A stretch of 64,000 nucleotides of DNA, from positions 62,001-126,000 of the forward strand of contig NZ_BSTS01000008.1 of NCBI RefSeq assembly GCF_030269665.1. The letters are read 5' to 3'. Both the position numbers and the translations under genes were made by a program. This stretch comes from Actinomycetospora sp. NBRC 106375 (GTDB taxonomy: Bacteria; Actinomycetota; Actinomycetes; Mycobacteriales; Pseudonocardiaceae). Every line of letters begins with the position of its first letter. The first letter of the stretch is position 1. Shown here piece after piece: positions 54,127-63,813 of this stretch. The notes beneath the pieces were generated by a model that ran no database searches, had not been told where the DNA came from, and saw only the letters and a list, made by a program, of their open reading frames with translations.

Positions 54127-55268
54127 GCCACCTTTCCGGACACCTGCGAGAGGGGCTCGGCCAGCGCGTTCACCCGGTCGGCGAGCACGCGGCGCTGCTC
54201 CTCGGTCACGGTGTCGTAGGAGACGTAGGCCGGGACGCCGGGTGCGGCCTCGCCACGCTGGTAGGGCTGCAGGGCGTCGGTGATGCCGGTGAAGCGGGCC
54301 TGGAGCTGCTGGGCCAGCGCGGGGTCACGCTGCTGCAGGGCGGGGCGGAGCAGCTCGAAGCACTCCTGGGCGCCGGCGATGTTGGCGTCGAAGTCCGAGA
54401 GGTCGGTGTGGGAGAACGCGTCCTCCTCGCCGGTGATCTTCGACGTGGACACCTCGGTGAGCAGCTCGCTGCCGCCGTTGGCGATCTGCGCGGGCTGGTA
54501 CTCCGCGGTGCCGACCAGCTGCTGGAGGCGGGCGATGTCCTGGTCGAGACGGTCCGCGTACGGCGCCATGCCCGCGGTCGTGTTCGCGGTCCACAGCGAC
54601 TTCTCGATGCGGTGGAACCCGGTCCAGTCGGTGCCGGGCTCGACGTCCGGCTCGCGCAGATCGATGGCCGGGTCGAGGTCGCCGAAGCTCTCCGCGACCG
54701 GCTCGATCGTCTCGTAGTGGTAGCGCGCCGGGGCGAACAGCTGCTGGGCGCGGGCCACGTCGCCGGACCGGACGGCGTCGGTGAACTGCTTCGTCGCCGG
54801 CACCAGCAGGCCGACCTGCTCGATGACGTACTGCCGGTACCCGGCGGTCGCCGTGGTCAGCGAGGGGTCCGTGGGCGCCGGCGCCTGCCCGCCCTCACCG
54901 GTGACGGTGAACGTCGCGGTGTCCTGCGCGGCGCCCGGGCAGTAGACGGTGTAAGTGCCCGGGTCGAGGCGCAGCGAGAAGTCCTGCGAGAGGCCGGGGG
55001 TGACGTTCTCCTTCTCCCCGAGGATCCGGTTGTCCTGCTGGATCTCGCCCTCGGTGACCGCGTTGCTGCCGGTGTTGGTGACGGTGAACGTCACCGGGCC
55101 TGCCGGCACCTGGGCGGGCTGGGGAGCGCAGCCCTGGTCGGACAGGGCCAGCGTCACCTTCTGCTCGGGCGGGCCCTCCTGGCCCCCGCCCGACGAGCAG
55201 GCGGCGACGATGCCGGTGGTGAGGAGGAGGGCACCCACGCAGAGCACGGGCCGGGCGAGACGGGACAC
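54123..55268 (-). CDS. efeO: Iron uptake system component EfeO
   Basis: 381 aa. Signal peptide and lipobox-like TGIVAACSSGG (Cys at about 25). N-terminal cupredoxin-like domain (about 35-130: LALSDQGCAPQPAQVPAGPV, FSLRLDPGTYTVYCPGAAQD) with Cys/His/Met-type ligands, then the M75 imelysin-like domain with RYHYETIEPVAESFGDLD (the HxxE motif). Binds periplasmic-side ferrous or ferric iron for EfeU. Full two-domain form. Confidence 0.95.
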   Translation of the reverse strand: MSRLARPVLCVGALLLTTGIVAACSSGGGQEGPPEQKVTLALSDQGCAPQPAQVPAGPVTFTVTNTGSNAVTEGEIQQDNRILGEKENVTPGLSQDFSLRLDPGTYTVYCPGAAQDTATFTVTGEGGQAPAPTDPSLTTATAGYRQYVIEQVGLLVPATKQFTDAVRSGDVARAQQLFAPARYHYETIEPVAESFGDLDPAIDLREPDVEPGTDWTGFHRIEKSLWTANTTAGMAPYADRLDQDIARLQQLVGTAEYQPAQIANGGSELLTEVSTSKITGEEDAFSHTDLSDFDANIAGAQECFELLRPALQQRDPALAQQLQARFTGITDALQPYQRGEAAPGVPAYVSYDTVTEEQRRVLADRVNALAEPLSQVSGKVA

Positions 55269-55334
55269 GACGGTTCCTCGCTGGGGTCGGGGATCGACAG
55301 AGTTGGGTGGACGGCGGGGATCGAGGGGATAGCG

Positions 55335-56174
55335 TCAGGTGGACGCCGTCGCCGCGGCCGGGGTCACGGCGCGGCGGCGCTGGGGCCAGAGCACGTAGAC
55401 GAGCATCGGGACCAGGTAGACGAGCCAGACCACGAACTCGATGACGGTGGGCCGCGGCTGGATCCCGAGGACGCCGGTGACGAGCGAGGAGATCGGGGTG
55501 CCGGGCTGGACGACCGCGGACAGGTCCGCGATCTGCTCCTGACCGAAGTTGATCCACGTCGCCTCGTGGGCGGTGTGGACCGCGCTGGCCAGCAGCCCCG
55601 CGGCGACGAGCACGAGGAACACCGCGGTGATCGTGAAGAACCGGGCGAGGTCGAGGCGCACCGAGCCGCGGTAGATGCCGTAGCCGACGGCCACCGCGAT
55701 GAGGATGCCCAGCAGGGCACCGGCACCGGCGGCGACGGGCGAGGTCGACGACGAGAAGGCCGCGAGCAGGAACACCGTGGTCTCGAAGCCCTCGCGCAGC
55801 ACCGCGAGGAACGCCATGGCCACCAGGGCCCACGTCGAGCCGCGGGCCAGTGCCGACTCGGCGGCCGCCTCGAGCTCGCGCCGCATGCCGCGGGCGTGCC
55901 GCCGCATCCAGATGATCATGTAGGTGATCATCGCGACGGCGATCACCCCGATGATGCTCTCCATGCCTTCCTGCTCCTGCTGGGGCAGGTCGGCGGCCAC
56001 CACCTGGAGGATGACGGCGACGGCGAGACAGATGAGCACGGCCAGGGCGACGCCGAGCCACATCGGGCGCAGCGCGCGGTCCTCGCCCCGCTGGCGGAGG
56101 AACCCCGCGACGATGCCGACGATCAGGGCCGCCTCGAGACCCTCGCGCAGCCCGATGACGAACGTCGCCAGCAC
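55335..56174 (-). CDS. efeU: Ferrous iron permease EfeU (FTR1 family)
   Basis: 279 aa from GTG 56174 (GGGAGGGAG upstream). Seven helices with two REGLE-type iron-binding motifs: LREGLEAALIVGI at residues 9-21 and LREGFETTVFLLAAF in the fourth helix. First gene of efeU-efeO-efeB. In other bacteria the system is induced by low iron and low pH. A DtxR/IdeR-like box lies 56 bases upstream. Confidence 0.95.
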   Translation of the reverse strand: MLATFVIGLREGLEAALIVGIVAGFLRQRGEDRALRPMWLGVALAVLICLAVAVILQVVAADLPQQEQEGMESIIGVIAVAMITYMIIWMRRHARGMRRELEAAAESALARGSTWALVAMAFLAVLREGFETTVFLLAAFSSSTSPVAAGAGALLGILIAVAVGYGIYRGSVRLDLARFFTITAVFLVLVAAGLLASAVHTAHEATWINFGQEQIADLSAVVQPGTPISSLVTGVLGIQPRPTVIEFVVWLVYLVPMLVYVLWPQRRRAVTPAAATAST

Positions 56175-56229
56175 CGTCGACTCCCTCCCGCGAACCCGCG
56201 GGACGACCCCGCCGCAACGCCCAGGAGTC

Positions 56230-56248
56230 TTAGGTTTGCCTTGCCTGG
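56230..56248 (-). promoter_or_regulatory. Candidate IdeR/DtxR iron box upstream of efeU
   Basis: TTAGGTTTGCCTTGCCTGG matches the 19-base consensus TTAGGTTAGGCTAACCTAA at 13 positions, including the first seven. It lies 56 bases upstream of the efeU start, a good place for an iron-dependent repressor. Confidence 0.5.
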
Positions 56249-56349
56249 CGTCAAGATGGAGGTGGCACTCTGCGCGAGCATTCTCCGTCACTGACCAGCA
56301 AGAAACGGTCCTATCGGATCAATCGGACGGAGCTGAGGCTGCCCAACAC

Positions 56350-57255
56350 TCACGACCAGTGAGCGCGCCAGGCCTCCGGCCGGTCCGGTCCCAGGGTCTC
56401 CCCCGCCGCCCGCGCCGCGGCCTCCGCGCCGCGGACGTGCTCGGACAGCTCCGTGGCCGCCGCCCGCAACGCACCCTCCGGGTCGTCGCCGGCACGGACC
56501 GCGTCGACGACCAGCGCGGCCAGGTCCCCGGCGATCCCGTCGCCGGCCGGGGCCAGCAGCTCGGGCGGCACCCCGGCCCGCAGCGCGCGGGACACGTACT
56601 TGCCGAGCAGCGCCGCGCCGGGCTGGGCGGCCGCGACGCCGTCGAGAGCGGACTCCCGGCGCTTCTCGACCGCCTTGAGCTCCTCCCAGCGGACCTGCTG
56701 CTCATCGGCTCCGGTGATCGTCTCCCCGTCGCCGAAGACGTGCGGGTGGCGGCTCACGAGCTTGGCCACCAGCTCACCCGCGACGACGTCGACCCCGAAC
56801 GGGTCGGCCGGGTCCTCCTGGGCGATCCGGGCGTGGAAGAGCACCTGGAGCAGGACGTCGCCGAGCTCCTCCCGCACCGCGTCCCGGTCGCCGGCGGCCA
56901 CCGCGTCGTAGAGCTCGTAGGTCTCCTCGACGAGGTAGCGCAGCAGCGACTCCGGCGTCTGGGCGGCGTCCCACGGGCACCCGCCCGGCGAGCGCAGCCG
57001 GTCCATGACGCGCACCGCCTCGAGCAGCTCGGTCCCGGGCGGCGCCCCGGCGTGCCCGGGCACCAGCTCGACGACCGTGCCGCCGGCGGTCGGCGCCTCG
57101 GGGCCCACGGCCCCCAGGTCGCGCGCGAATGCGGCCGCGACGGCCTCGGGGAGGTCCGGGTGCAGGCGGACCTGGTCGGCCGCGGCGACGGTGCGCGCGG
57201 CCGCGGCGGACAGGACCGCGCCGAGGCGCGGATCGACGGTGACGCGCTCGGTCAC
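56350..57255 (-). CDS. mazG: Nucleoside triphosphate pyrophosphohydrolase MazG
   Basis: 301 aa from GTG 57255, which overlaps the SurA-like stop. The catalytic block RLRSPGGCPWDAAQTPESLL, then LVEETYELYDAVAAGD and REELGDVLLQVLFHARIA, has the E-E-x-x-E and E-x-x-D Mg-binding residues. The N-terminal 90 residues are a degenerate extension present in actinobacterial MazG. Removes aberrant NTPs such as oxidised dNTPs. Operon: surA-like, mazG. Confidence 0.93.
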   Translation of the reverse strand: MTERVTVDPRLGAVLSAAAARTVAAADQVRLHPDLPEAVAAAFARDLGAVGPEAPTAGGTVVELVPGHAGAPPGTELLEAVRVMDRLRSPGGCPWDAAQTPESLLRYLVEETYELYDAVAAGDRDAVREELGDVLLQVLFHARIAQEDPADPFGVDVVAGELVAKLVSRHPHVFGDGETITGADEQQVRWEELKAVEKRRESALDGVAAAQPGAALLGKYVSRALRAGVPPELLAPAGDGIAGDLAALVVDAVRAGDDPEGALRAAATELSEHVRGAEAAARAAGETLGPDRPEAWRAHWS

Positions 57256-58256
57256 GGGGTCTGGCTGCGGACCGGGGTGATGACCCCCGCGGCGGCCGGG
57301 TTCTCGACGACGTCGAGCTGGGTCGGGTCCCACGCGCCGTAGCGGGGGCTGACCGTCACCCCGAGCTCCAGCGCGAGCGGCTGGAGCTGGCGCAGCCCGA
57401 ACCCGAACATGGTGTTCTCGTCGACCACGGCCGCCGCCGTCACGCCCGGCCCCGGCGGCGGGGCATCGAGGTCCCGCCTGCTGACGTGGATGACGGTCCA
57501 CGGACCCTGCGCCGGGTCCTGGCCGCTCGCCTGCGAACCCCCGCCCGGCGTGATCGACACGGTGCCCGCGGGGAGCCCGAACAGCACCGACGACGCCGAC
57601 GACTGCAGGCCCGCGCCCTGGTCCTGGCCCGGGCGCACCGTCAGCCCGCTCGCACCCCGCCCGCCGGACGCGGCGGCGAACAGGCGGGGCGCCTGCGACG
57701 GGTCGGCGGCGACCTGCCGGGCGAGCGCCTCGGCCGACGCGCGGTCCGGCAGCGCCGTGAAGTCGATGGTCACCTGGAGCCGGTCGAACACCCGCCGGCC
57801 GATCTCGCCGGCGGCGATCTGGTCGCCGACGAGCTGGCGGATCGTCGCCGGGTCGAAGCCGCTGCCCGCGGCCGCGGCCTCCGCCCCGCCGGCCCGCGCC
57901 AGCGCGGCGTCCACCTGCTGGGGCGTCACCGTGATGCCGTCGCGGCGCGACTGCTCGGCGATCAGCTCGTGGAGGACCCGCACCGTCACCAGCCGCCGCG
58001 ACTCCTGCGCGAGCAGCTGCGGCGGGATCGGCGCCCCGGGGGCGACGCCCTGCGCGGCGCCCTGCTGGTCCACCGCGATCCGGAGGTCGGGCACGGCGGT
58101 CCGCAGCCCGGACTGGATCTGGTCGACGGTGATCACCTGGTCGCCGACGATCGCCGCCGCCCCGACCTGGCTCGGGCCCGTGCCGCACCCGGCGAGCGCT
58201 CCGAGACCCAGGAGACCCACCACGACCGACGCGACCAGCGGCAACAGGCGACCCAC
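57252..58256 (-). CDS. Lipoprotein with SurA N-terminal-like chaperone domain
   Basis: 334 aa from GTG. Signal peptide with lipobox LLGLGALAGCGTGPSQV (Cys at about 24). The helical SurA_N domain begins AAIVGDQVITVDQIQSGLRT; GRRVFDRLQVTIDFTALPDR and VIHVSRRDLDAPPPGPGVTA follow, but no complete parvulin rotamase core is seen. It is likely an extracytoplasmic folding helper attached to the membrane. Head of the mazG operon. Confidence 0.85.
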   Translation of the reverse strand: MGRLLPLVASVVVGLLGLGALAGCGTGPSQVGAAAIVGDQVITVDQIQSGLRTAVPDLRIAVDQQGAAQGVAPGAPIPPQLLAQESRRLVTVRVLHELIAEQSRRDGITVTPQQVDAALARAGGAEAAAAGSGFDPATIRQLVGDQIAAGEIGRRVFDRLQVTIDFTALPDRASAEALARQVAADPSQAPRLFAAASGGRGASGLTVRPGQDQGAGLQSSASSVLFGLPAGTVSITPGGGSQASGQDPAQGPWTVIHVSRRDLDAPPPGPGVTAAAVVDENTMFGFGLRQLQPLALELGVTVSPRYGAWDPTQLDVVENPAAAGVITPVRSQTP

Positions 58257-58324
58257 GGCGTCACCTTCTCACCCGCCCGGCCCACCCCCGCAGGCCGCCC
58301 TGGCCGACGCACCAGCGGCGCGAT

Positions 58325-58384
58325 GATCAGGAGTGCATCACGCACCTCCACGGCGCGGCGGAGGTGCGCAGCGCGCTCCTGATC
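58325..58384 (-). terminator. Two-step hairpin between mfd and the SurA-like gene
   Basis: Outer arms GATCAGGAGTGC (58325-58336) and GCGCTCCTGATC (58373-58384, one G-T pair) enclose an inner 9-bp stem CGCACCTCC/GGAGGTGCG (58341-58349, 58360-58368) with symmetric 4-base bulges. It follows the mfd stop by 12 bases. Confidence 0.7.
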
Positions 58385-58396
58385 TCCGGTGCGACC

Positions 58397-61300
58397 TCAG
58401 CCCGCCGCCACCGGCGCCGGGAAGAGCTGGCCGAACAGCTGCTCGCACCACGCCAGGAGGGCGAGGTCGCGCAGGGGTGGGGCGCCCATGCGCACCGGAC
58501 CCTTGCCGTCCGCCCCCTCGACGGGCCGAGGAAGCGACAGGGTGCGCGAGGCCGCCTTGTACTGCGCCCGCGGGTGCAGGCGCTTGACGCGCATCTGCGC
58601 CGACTCGGGCAGCTCGACGGGCGCGAGGCGGATCTGGTTGCCCTGCCCCGCGACCTCGGTGATGCCGTGCCGCCGGCACGCCTGGCGGAACGCCGCGACC
58701 GCCAGCAGGTTGGTGACCGGCGTCGGCGGCTCGCCGTAGCGGTCGACCAGCTCCTCGCGCACCGCGTCGAGCGCGTCGGCGTCCGCCGCCTCGGCGATCT
58801 TGCGGTAGACGTCGAGGCGCAGGCGCTCGGTGTCGACGTAGTCGTGGGGCACGTGGGCGTCGATCGGGAGGTCGACGCGCACCTCGGCGAGCGGCTCCTC
58901 GCCGCCGTCGATGTCGGTGTGCGCCTTGAACGCCTCGACGGCCTCGCCGACGAGGCGTATGTAGAGGTCGAAGCCGACGCCCGCGATGTGGCCGGACTGC
59001 TCGGCGCCGAGGATGTTGCCGGCGCCGCGGATCTCGAGGTCCTTCATCGCCACGGCCGTGCCCGCCCCGAGCTCGGAGTGCTGGGCGACGGTGGCGAGGC
59101 GGTCGTGGGCGGTCTCGGTGAGCGGCTGGTCGGCCGGGTAGAGGAAGTACGCGTACCCCCGCTCGCGGCCACGCCCGACACGCCCGCGCAGCTGGTGGAG
59201 CTGGGAGAGCCCGAGGGTGTCGGCGCGCTCGACGACCAGGGTGTTGGCGTTGGAGATGTCCAGGCCGTTCTCGACGATCGTCGTGCACACCAGGACGTCG
59301 TGCTCGCGCTCCCAGAACTCGTTGACCGTGCGCTCGAGGCGCTCCTCGGCCATCTGCCCGTGGGCGGTGGCGATGCGCGCTTCGGGCACGAGCCTGCGCA
59401 GCTTCGCGGCCGCGTCGTCGATCGACTGCACGCGGTTGTGGATGTAGAAGACCTGGCCGTCGCGCAGCAGCTCGCGCCGGACGGCGGCGGCGACCTGCTT
59501 CTCGTCGTACGCGCCGACGTAGGTCAGCGTCGGGTGCCGCTCCTCGGGCGGGGTGAGGATCGTCGACATCTCGCGGATGCCGGCCAGGCTCATCTCCAGA
59601 GTGCGCGGGATGGGCGTCGCGGACATCGACAGGACGTCGACGTGCGCCCGCAGCCCCGTGATGTGCTCCTTGGCCTCGACGCCGAAGCGCTGCTCCTCGT
59701 CGATGACCACGAGGCCGAGGTCCTTCCAGGCCACGCCGGTCTGGAGCAGGCGGTGGGTGCCGACGACGACGTCGACGCTGCCGTCGGCGAGCCCGCGGAC
59801 CGTCGCGTCGGCCTCCTTGCCCGGGGTGAAGCGCGAGAGCCCCTTCACCGTGATCGGGAAGTTGCGCATCCGGTCGGTGAACGTCTGCAGGTGCTGCTGG
59901 GCCAGCAGCGTGGTGGGCACGAGCACCGCGACCTGCTTGCCGTCCTGCACGGCCTTGAACGCCGCCCGCACCGCGATCTCGGTCTTGCCGTAGCCGACGT
60001 CGCCGGAGATCACGCGGTCCATCGGGACCGCCTTCTCCATGTCGGCCTTGACCTCGTCGATCGCCGACGCCTGGTCCGGCGTCTCGGTGAAGGGGAACGC
60101 GTCCTCCATCTCCCGCTGCCACGGGGTGTCCTGGGCGAACGCGTGCCCGGGCGCGGCCTGCCGCGCGGCGTAGAGCTGCACCAGCGACGCGGCGATGTCG
60201 CGGACCGCCTTGCGCGCCTTCGACTTGGTCTTCGACCAGTCCGACCCGCCCAGCTTGTTCAGCGTCGGCAGCTCGCCGCCGACGTAGCGGCTGACCTGGT
60301 CGAGCTGGTCGGTCGGGACGAACAGCCGGTCGGAGGCCTGCCCGCGCTTCGACGACGCGTATTCGAGCACCAGGTACTCGCGCGTGGTGCGGGCCGGGCC
60401 GGTGCCCGTGGTCCGCTGGGTCATCTCGACGAACTTGCCGATGCCGTGCTGCGCGTGGACCACGAAGTCGCCCGGCTGCAGCGTCAGCGGGTCGACCGCG
60501 TTGCGGCGCTTGACCGGGGCGCGCTTGACGGTGCCCTCGGTGCCCGGGCGGGTGCCGGTGAGGTCGGCCTCGGTGACGATCACCAGGGACGTCGAGCCCG
60601 CGGTGACGCCGTCGGCGAGCGAGCCGCGCGTGATGGTGACGACGCCCGGCTCCGGCGCCGCGAGCAGCCCCTCGTCGGCGAGCCGGACCGGGACCTCGTG
60701 CTCGCCCAGCTGCTCGGCGGCGCGCTGCGCGGTGCCCGCGGCCGGCACGACGAGGACGCCGACGCCGCCGGCTGCGGCGAGCGCCCGCAGGTCGGCGGCC
60801 GCGCGGGCCACGTCGCCGCGGTAGGACTCGACCGCCGTGAACCCGGGACGGATCACCCGCGCGCCGTCGCGGGTGTGCGCGTCGTCCTCCACGTCCGGGT
60901 CGGTCGCGAGGCTCGAGAGCGTCCACCAGGGGCGGCCGGCCTTGGCCGCGACGGCGCGCACGTCGCCGAGGTCGCGGTACGCCGAGGCGCCGAGGTCGAT
61001 GGGGGCGCGCCCGTCGGTGCCGTCGGCGGCGGCGAGCCAGGAGGCCTCGAGGAACTCCTGGCCGGTGCGCACCAGGTCCGCGGCGCGGGTGAGCACGCGC
61101 TCGGGGTGGCAGATCAGGACGTGGCCGCCGGCGGGCAGGAGCTCGGGCAGCAGCTCGAGCTCGGCGCCCTCGCCCTCGCCGTCCAGCAGAGCCGGGATCA
61201 GCGACTCCATGCCCTCGGTGGGCACGCCCTCGGAGACCCGGGTGAGCAGCTCGCCGAGCGCCTTGTCGCCGGTGTGCTCCGCGGCGAGCTCCGCCGCGCG

Positions 61301-62155
61301 GGCGCGCACCCGCCGGGTGAGCAGCAGCTCGCGGCACGGCGGGGCGACGACCTCGGCGGGCCGGGCGTCGGGCCCGTCGCCGGGCAGCGAGCGCTGGTCG
61401 GCGACGGAGAAACAGCGCAGCTCGGAGACCTCGTCGCCCCAGAACTCGACGCGCACCGGGGCGGCGGCCGTGGGCGGGAAGAGGTCGACGATGCCGCCGC
61501 GCACGGCGAACTCGCCCCGCTTCTCGACCATCTCCACGCGCGCGTACGCGAGGTCGACCAGCCGCTCGGTGAGCGCCTCGAGCTCGTACTCGGTGCCCTC
61601 GACCAGGCGGACCGGCTCGAGGTCGCCCAGGCCGGGCACGACGGGCTGGATGAGGCTCCGCGTGGCCGTGACGACGACGCGCAGCGGGGTGTCCGGGGTG
61701 TCGTCGGCCTCGGGGTGGGCCAGCCGGCGCAGGACGGCGACGCGCCGCCCGACGGTGTCCGCGCGCGGGGAGAGCCGCTCGTGGGGCAGCGTCTCCCAGC
61801 TCGGCAGGTACGCGACGGCGTCGCCGGCGAGCAGCTCGCCGATGGCGGTCGCGAGCTCCTCGGCCTCCCGCTCGGTGGCGGTGACGACGAGGACCGGGGC
61901 ACCCGCGCCGCCGGCCTCGTCGGCGGGGTCGCCGGGCTCGGCCGCGAGCGCCGCGGCGAGGAACGGCCGCAGGCCCGTGGGGCCCTCGACCGCGGCGTCG
62001 CGGCCGGCGGCCGTGACCACCTCGCGCAGCCCCGGATCGGCGAGCACCGACGGGAGGAGGTCGCCGAGAGGAGCGGCGGACGGGGCGGAGTGCGGCACGA
62101 CAGCAGGCGCGGCGGGCGACAACGCGGAGGGACCCTTCGACGGACCGTCGGGCAC
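58397..62155 (-). CDS. mfd: Transcription-repair coupling factor Mfd
   Basis: 1252 aa from GTG 62155; the start is uncertain. N-terminal UvrB-like module ([40 protein letters not shown]), the RNA-polymerase-interacting CarD-like domain from residue 561 ([17 protein letters not shown]), then the RecG-like translocase with Walker A GDVGYGKT at 718-725, [36 protein letters not shown] and [19 protein letters not shown]. It removes stalled RNA polymerase and recruits UvrA. Length agrees with mycobacterial Mfd (1234 aa). TATCCT at 62189-62194 (minus) is a good -10. Confidence 0.96.
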   Translation of the reverse strand: MPDGPSKGPSALSPAAPAVVPHSAPSAAPLGDLLPSVLADPGLREVVTAAGRDAAVEGPTGLRPFLAAALAAEPGDPADEAGGAGAPVLVVTATEREAEELATAIGELLAGDAVAYLPSWETLPHERLSPRADTVGRRVAVLRRLAHPEADDTPDTPLRVVVTATRSLIQPVVPGLGDLEPVRLVEGTEYELEALTERLVDLAYARVEMVEKRGEFAVRGGIVDLFPPTAAAPVRVEFWGDEVSELRCFSVADQRSLPGDGPDARPAEVVAPPCRELLLTRRVRARAAELAAEHTGDKALGELLTRVSEGVPTEGMESLIPALLDGEGEGAELELLPELLPAGGHVLICHPERVLTRAADLVRTGQEFLEASWLAAADGTDGRAPIDLGASAYRDLGDVRAVAAKAGRPWWTLSSLATDPDVEDDAHTRDGARVIRPGFTAVESYRGDVARAAADLRALAAAGGVGVLVVPAAGTAQRAAEQLGEHEVPVRLADEGLLAAPEPGVVTITRGSLADGVTAGSTSLVIVTEADLTGTRPGTEGTVKRAPVKRRNAVDPLTLQPGDFVVHAQHGIGKFVEMTQRTTGTGPARTTREYLVLEYASSKRGQASDRLFVPTDQLDQVSRYVGGELPTLNKLGGSDWSKTKSKARKAVRDIAASLVQLYAARQAAPGHAFAQDTPWQREMEDAFPFTETPDQASAIDEVKADMEKAVPMDRVISGDVGYGKTEIAVRAAFKAVQDGKQVAVLVPTTLLAQQHLQTFTDRMRNFPITVKGLSRFTPGKEADATVRGLADGSVDVVVGTHRLLQTGVAWKDLGLVVIDEEQRFGVEAKEHITGLRAHVDVLSMSATPIPRTLEMSLAGIREMSTILTPPEERHPTLTYVGAYDEKQVAAAVRRELLRDGQVFYIHNRVQSIDDAAAKLRRLVPEARIATAHGQMAEERLERTVNEFWEREHDVLVCTTIVENGLDISNANTLVVERADTLGLSQLHQLRGRVGRGRERGYAYFLYPADQPLTETAHDRLATVAQHSELGAGTAVAMKDLEIRGAGNILGAEQSGHIAGVGFDLYIRLVGEAVEAFKAHTDIDGGEEPLAEVRVDLPIDAHVPHDYVDTERLRLDVYRKIAEAADADALDAVREELVDRYGEPPTPVTNLLAVAAFRQACRRHGITEVAGQGNQIRLAPVELPESAQMRVKRLHPRAQYKAASRTLSLPRPVEGADGKGPVRMGAPPLRDLALLAWCEQLFGQLFPAPVAAG

Positions 62156-62520
62156 GCCGAGAGGAGCGGGCGCACCGGGGATGAGTCCAGGATACGTGCG
62201 CACCCCGACAGCGGACGCCGGGCACCGGGATGACGCGGGCCACCGGCGGCCAGCGGGAGCCGGGCGCGGGGGGTGGAGGCGCCGGCGCCCCGCCACCGGC
62301 GACCTCCGGCCCCGCGGCGTCCGTGCGTGCCCCCCGGAATCGCACGGGCGCCCCGGCGCCGTGGGAAAAAGTACCGTGCGGTTCGTTCGTGGACAACGTC
62401 ACGGTCGGTTCACGCCGTGGCCCGTCGCCGGCGCACCGAGGGCTCGGCGGCGATCACGGCCGGTGACCTGCGACGGGTCCCCACCGGGACCGGATGCGGC
62501 ACCCGGCATCATCGTCCCCC
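62156..62520. other. Divergent region between mfd and the sugar dehydrogenase
   Basis: 365 bases. Minus: TATCCT -10 at 62189-62194 for mfd. Plus: an AT-richer stretch GGAAAAAGTACCGTGCGGTT at 62366-62385 that could be a promoter for the gene at 62521. No coding sequence recognised. Confidence 0.45.
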
Positions 62521-63813
62521 GTGACCCCGAGCCGACCGTGCCGGCAGCCCCGACAGCGCCCGGCACGCGCCCTCCTGGCCCTCGCGGCGCTGTTGACGCT
62601 GGCCCTCACCGCGTGCGGTGAGCGCACCGAGGGGACCTCCGCCTCCCCGAGCACCGGCGCCGGCGCCGGCGGCAGCCCCCGCGCCGCCACCCCCGCCCCC
62701 ACGACCACCGCCCCGACCGGCACCGGACTGCGTGTCGAGACGGTCGCCGCGGGCTTCGACCACCCGTGGGACATCGCGTTCATCGGCGGCGACCGCTTCC
62801 TCGTGACCCAGCGCGACGGCACGTTGTCGCTGGTCACCGGACTCGGGCCGGGGGCGCGGGTCGCCCCCGTCGCGGCCGATCTCGGCGACGTCTACGCGCG
62901 CGGCGAGGGCGGCCTGCTGGGCATCGCCGCCGCGCCGGACGTCGCGACGTCCGGGACGTTCGTGACCTGCCAGGACCACCAGGAGGGCGGTCGGCCGGTC
63001 GACATCCGCCTGGTGACCTGGCGCCTGTCGCCCGACGGCGCGCGCGCCGACCGCGTGCGCGACCCGCTCGTGGGCGGCCTCCCGATCAACCCCTCGGGAC
63101 GCCACTCGGGCTGCCGGCCCACCTACGACCAGGACGGGATGCTGCTCGTCGGCACCGGCGACACCGCGCGGGCCACGATCGCCCAGGACCGCGGTTCGCT
63201 CGGCGGCAAGGTCCTGCGGATCGACCCGGCCACGGGCGGGCCCGCCCCGGGCAACCCCTTCGCCGCGTCGGGCAGCGCCGCGGAGCGGCTCATCGTCGGC
63301 TACGGCCACCGCAACGTGCAGGGCGTGGCCGTCCAGCCGGGGACGGGGCGCGCGTGGAGCGCCGAGCACGGTCCCGACGTCGACGACGAGATCAACGTCG
63401 TCGTGCCGGGCCGCAATTACGGGTGGGACCCCGCCCAGGGCGGCGAGAACCCCGGCGGCTACGACGAGTCGGTGCCCATGACCGACCTCGACCGCTACCC
63501 GGACGCGGTCCCGGCCGCCTGGAGCTCCGGCGACCCGACCGAGGCGATCAGTGGCCTGACCTTTCTCGACGGACCCGCCTGGGGCGACATGGCCGGGATG
63601 CTCGCCGTGAGCGCGCTCAAGGGCGAGAAGCTCTACCTCATGCGTCCCGGCACCGGCGCGGACGAGGACCGCATCGTCGAGGTCCGCGTCCCGCCCGAGC
63701 TCGACGGCGCGTTCGGGCGCCTGCGCGGCGCGCGTCTCGGGCCCGACGGCGCCCTGTACCTGACCAGCGACACCGGGTCCGACGACGTCATCCTGCGCGT
63801 GACGCGGGCGTGA
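62521..63813 (+). CDS. PQQ-dependent sugar dehydrogenase-like lipoprotein
   Basis: 430 aa from GTG 62521; ATG 62494 is the alternative. Signal peptide with lipobox LLTLALTACGE. The six-bladed beta-propeller of the soluble aldose/glucose dehydrogenase (GSDH/HHIP-like) family: VAAGFDHPWDIAFIGGDRFL, GEGGLLGIAAAPDVATSGTF, GSLGGKVLRIDPATGGPAPG, AWSAEHGPDVDDEINVVVPG and RNYGWDPAQGGENPGGYDES. Oxidises sugars with PQQ at the cell surface; the organism's PQQ source is unknown. Its stop overlaps the next gene's GTG. Confidence 0.88.
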   Translation: MTPSRPCRQPRQRPARALLALAALLTLALTACGERTEGTSASPSTGAGAGGSPRAATPAPTTTAPTGTGLRVETVAAGFDHPWDIAFIGGDRFLVTQRDGTLSLVTGLGPGARVAPVAADLGDVYARGEGGLLGIAAAPDVATSGTFVTCQDHQEGGRPVDIRLVTWRLSPDGARADRVRDPLVGGLPINPSGRHSGCRPTYDQDGMLLVGTGDTARATIAQDRGSLGGKVLRIDPATGGPAPGNPFAASGSAAERLIVGYGHRNVQGVAVQPGTGRAWSAEHGPDVDDEINVVVPGRNYGWDPAQGGENPGGYDESVPMTDLDRYPDAVPAAWSSGDPTEAISGLTFLDGPAWGDMAGMLAVSALKGEKLYLMRPGTGADEDRIVEVRVPPELDGAFGRLRGARLGPDGALYLTSDTGSDDVILRVTRA

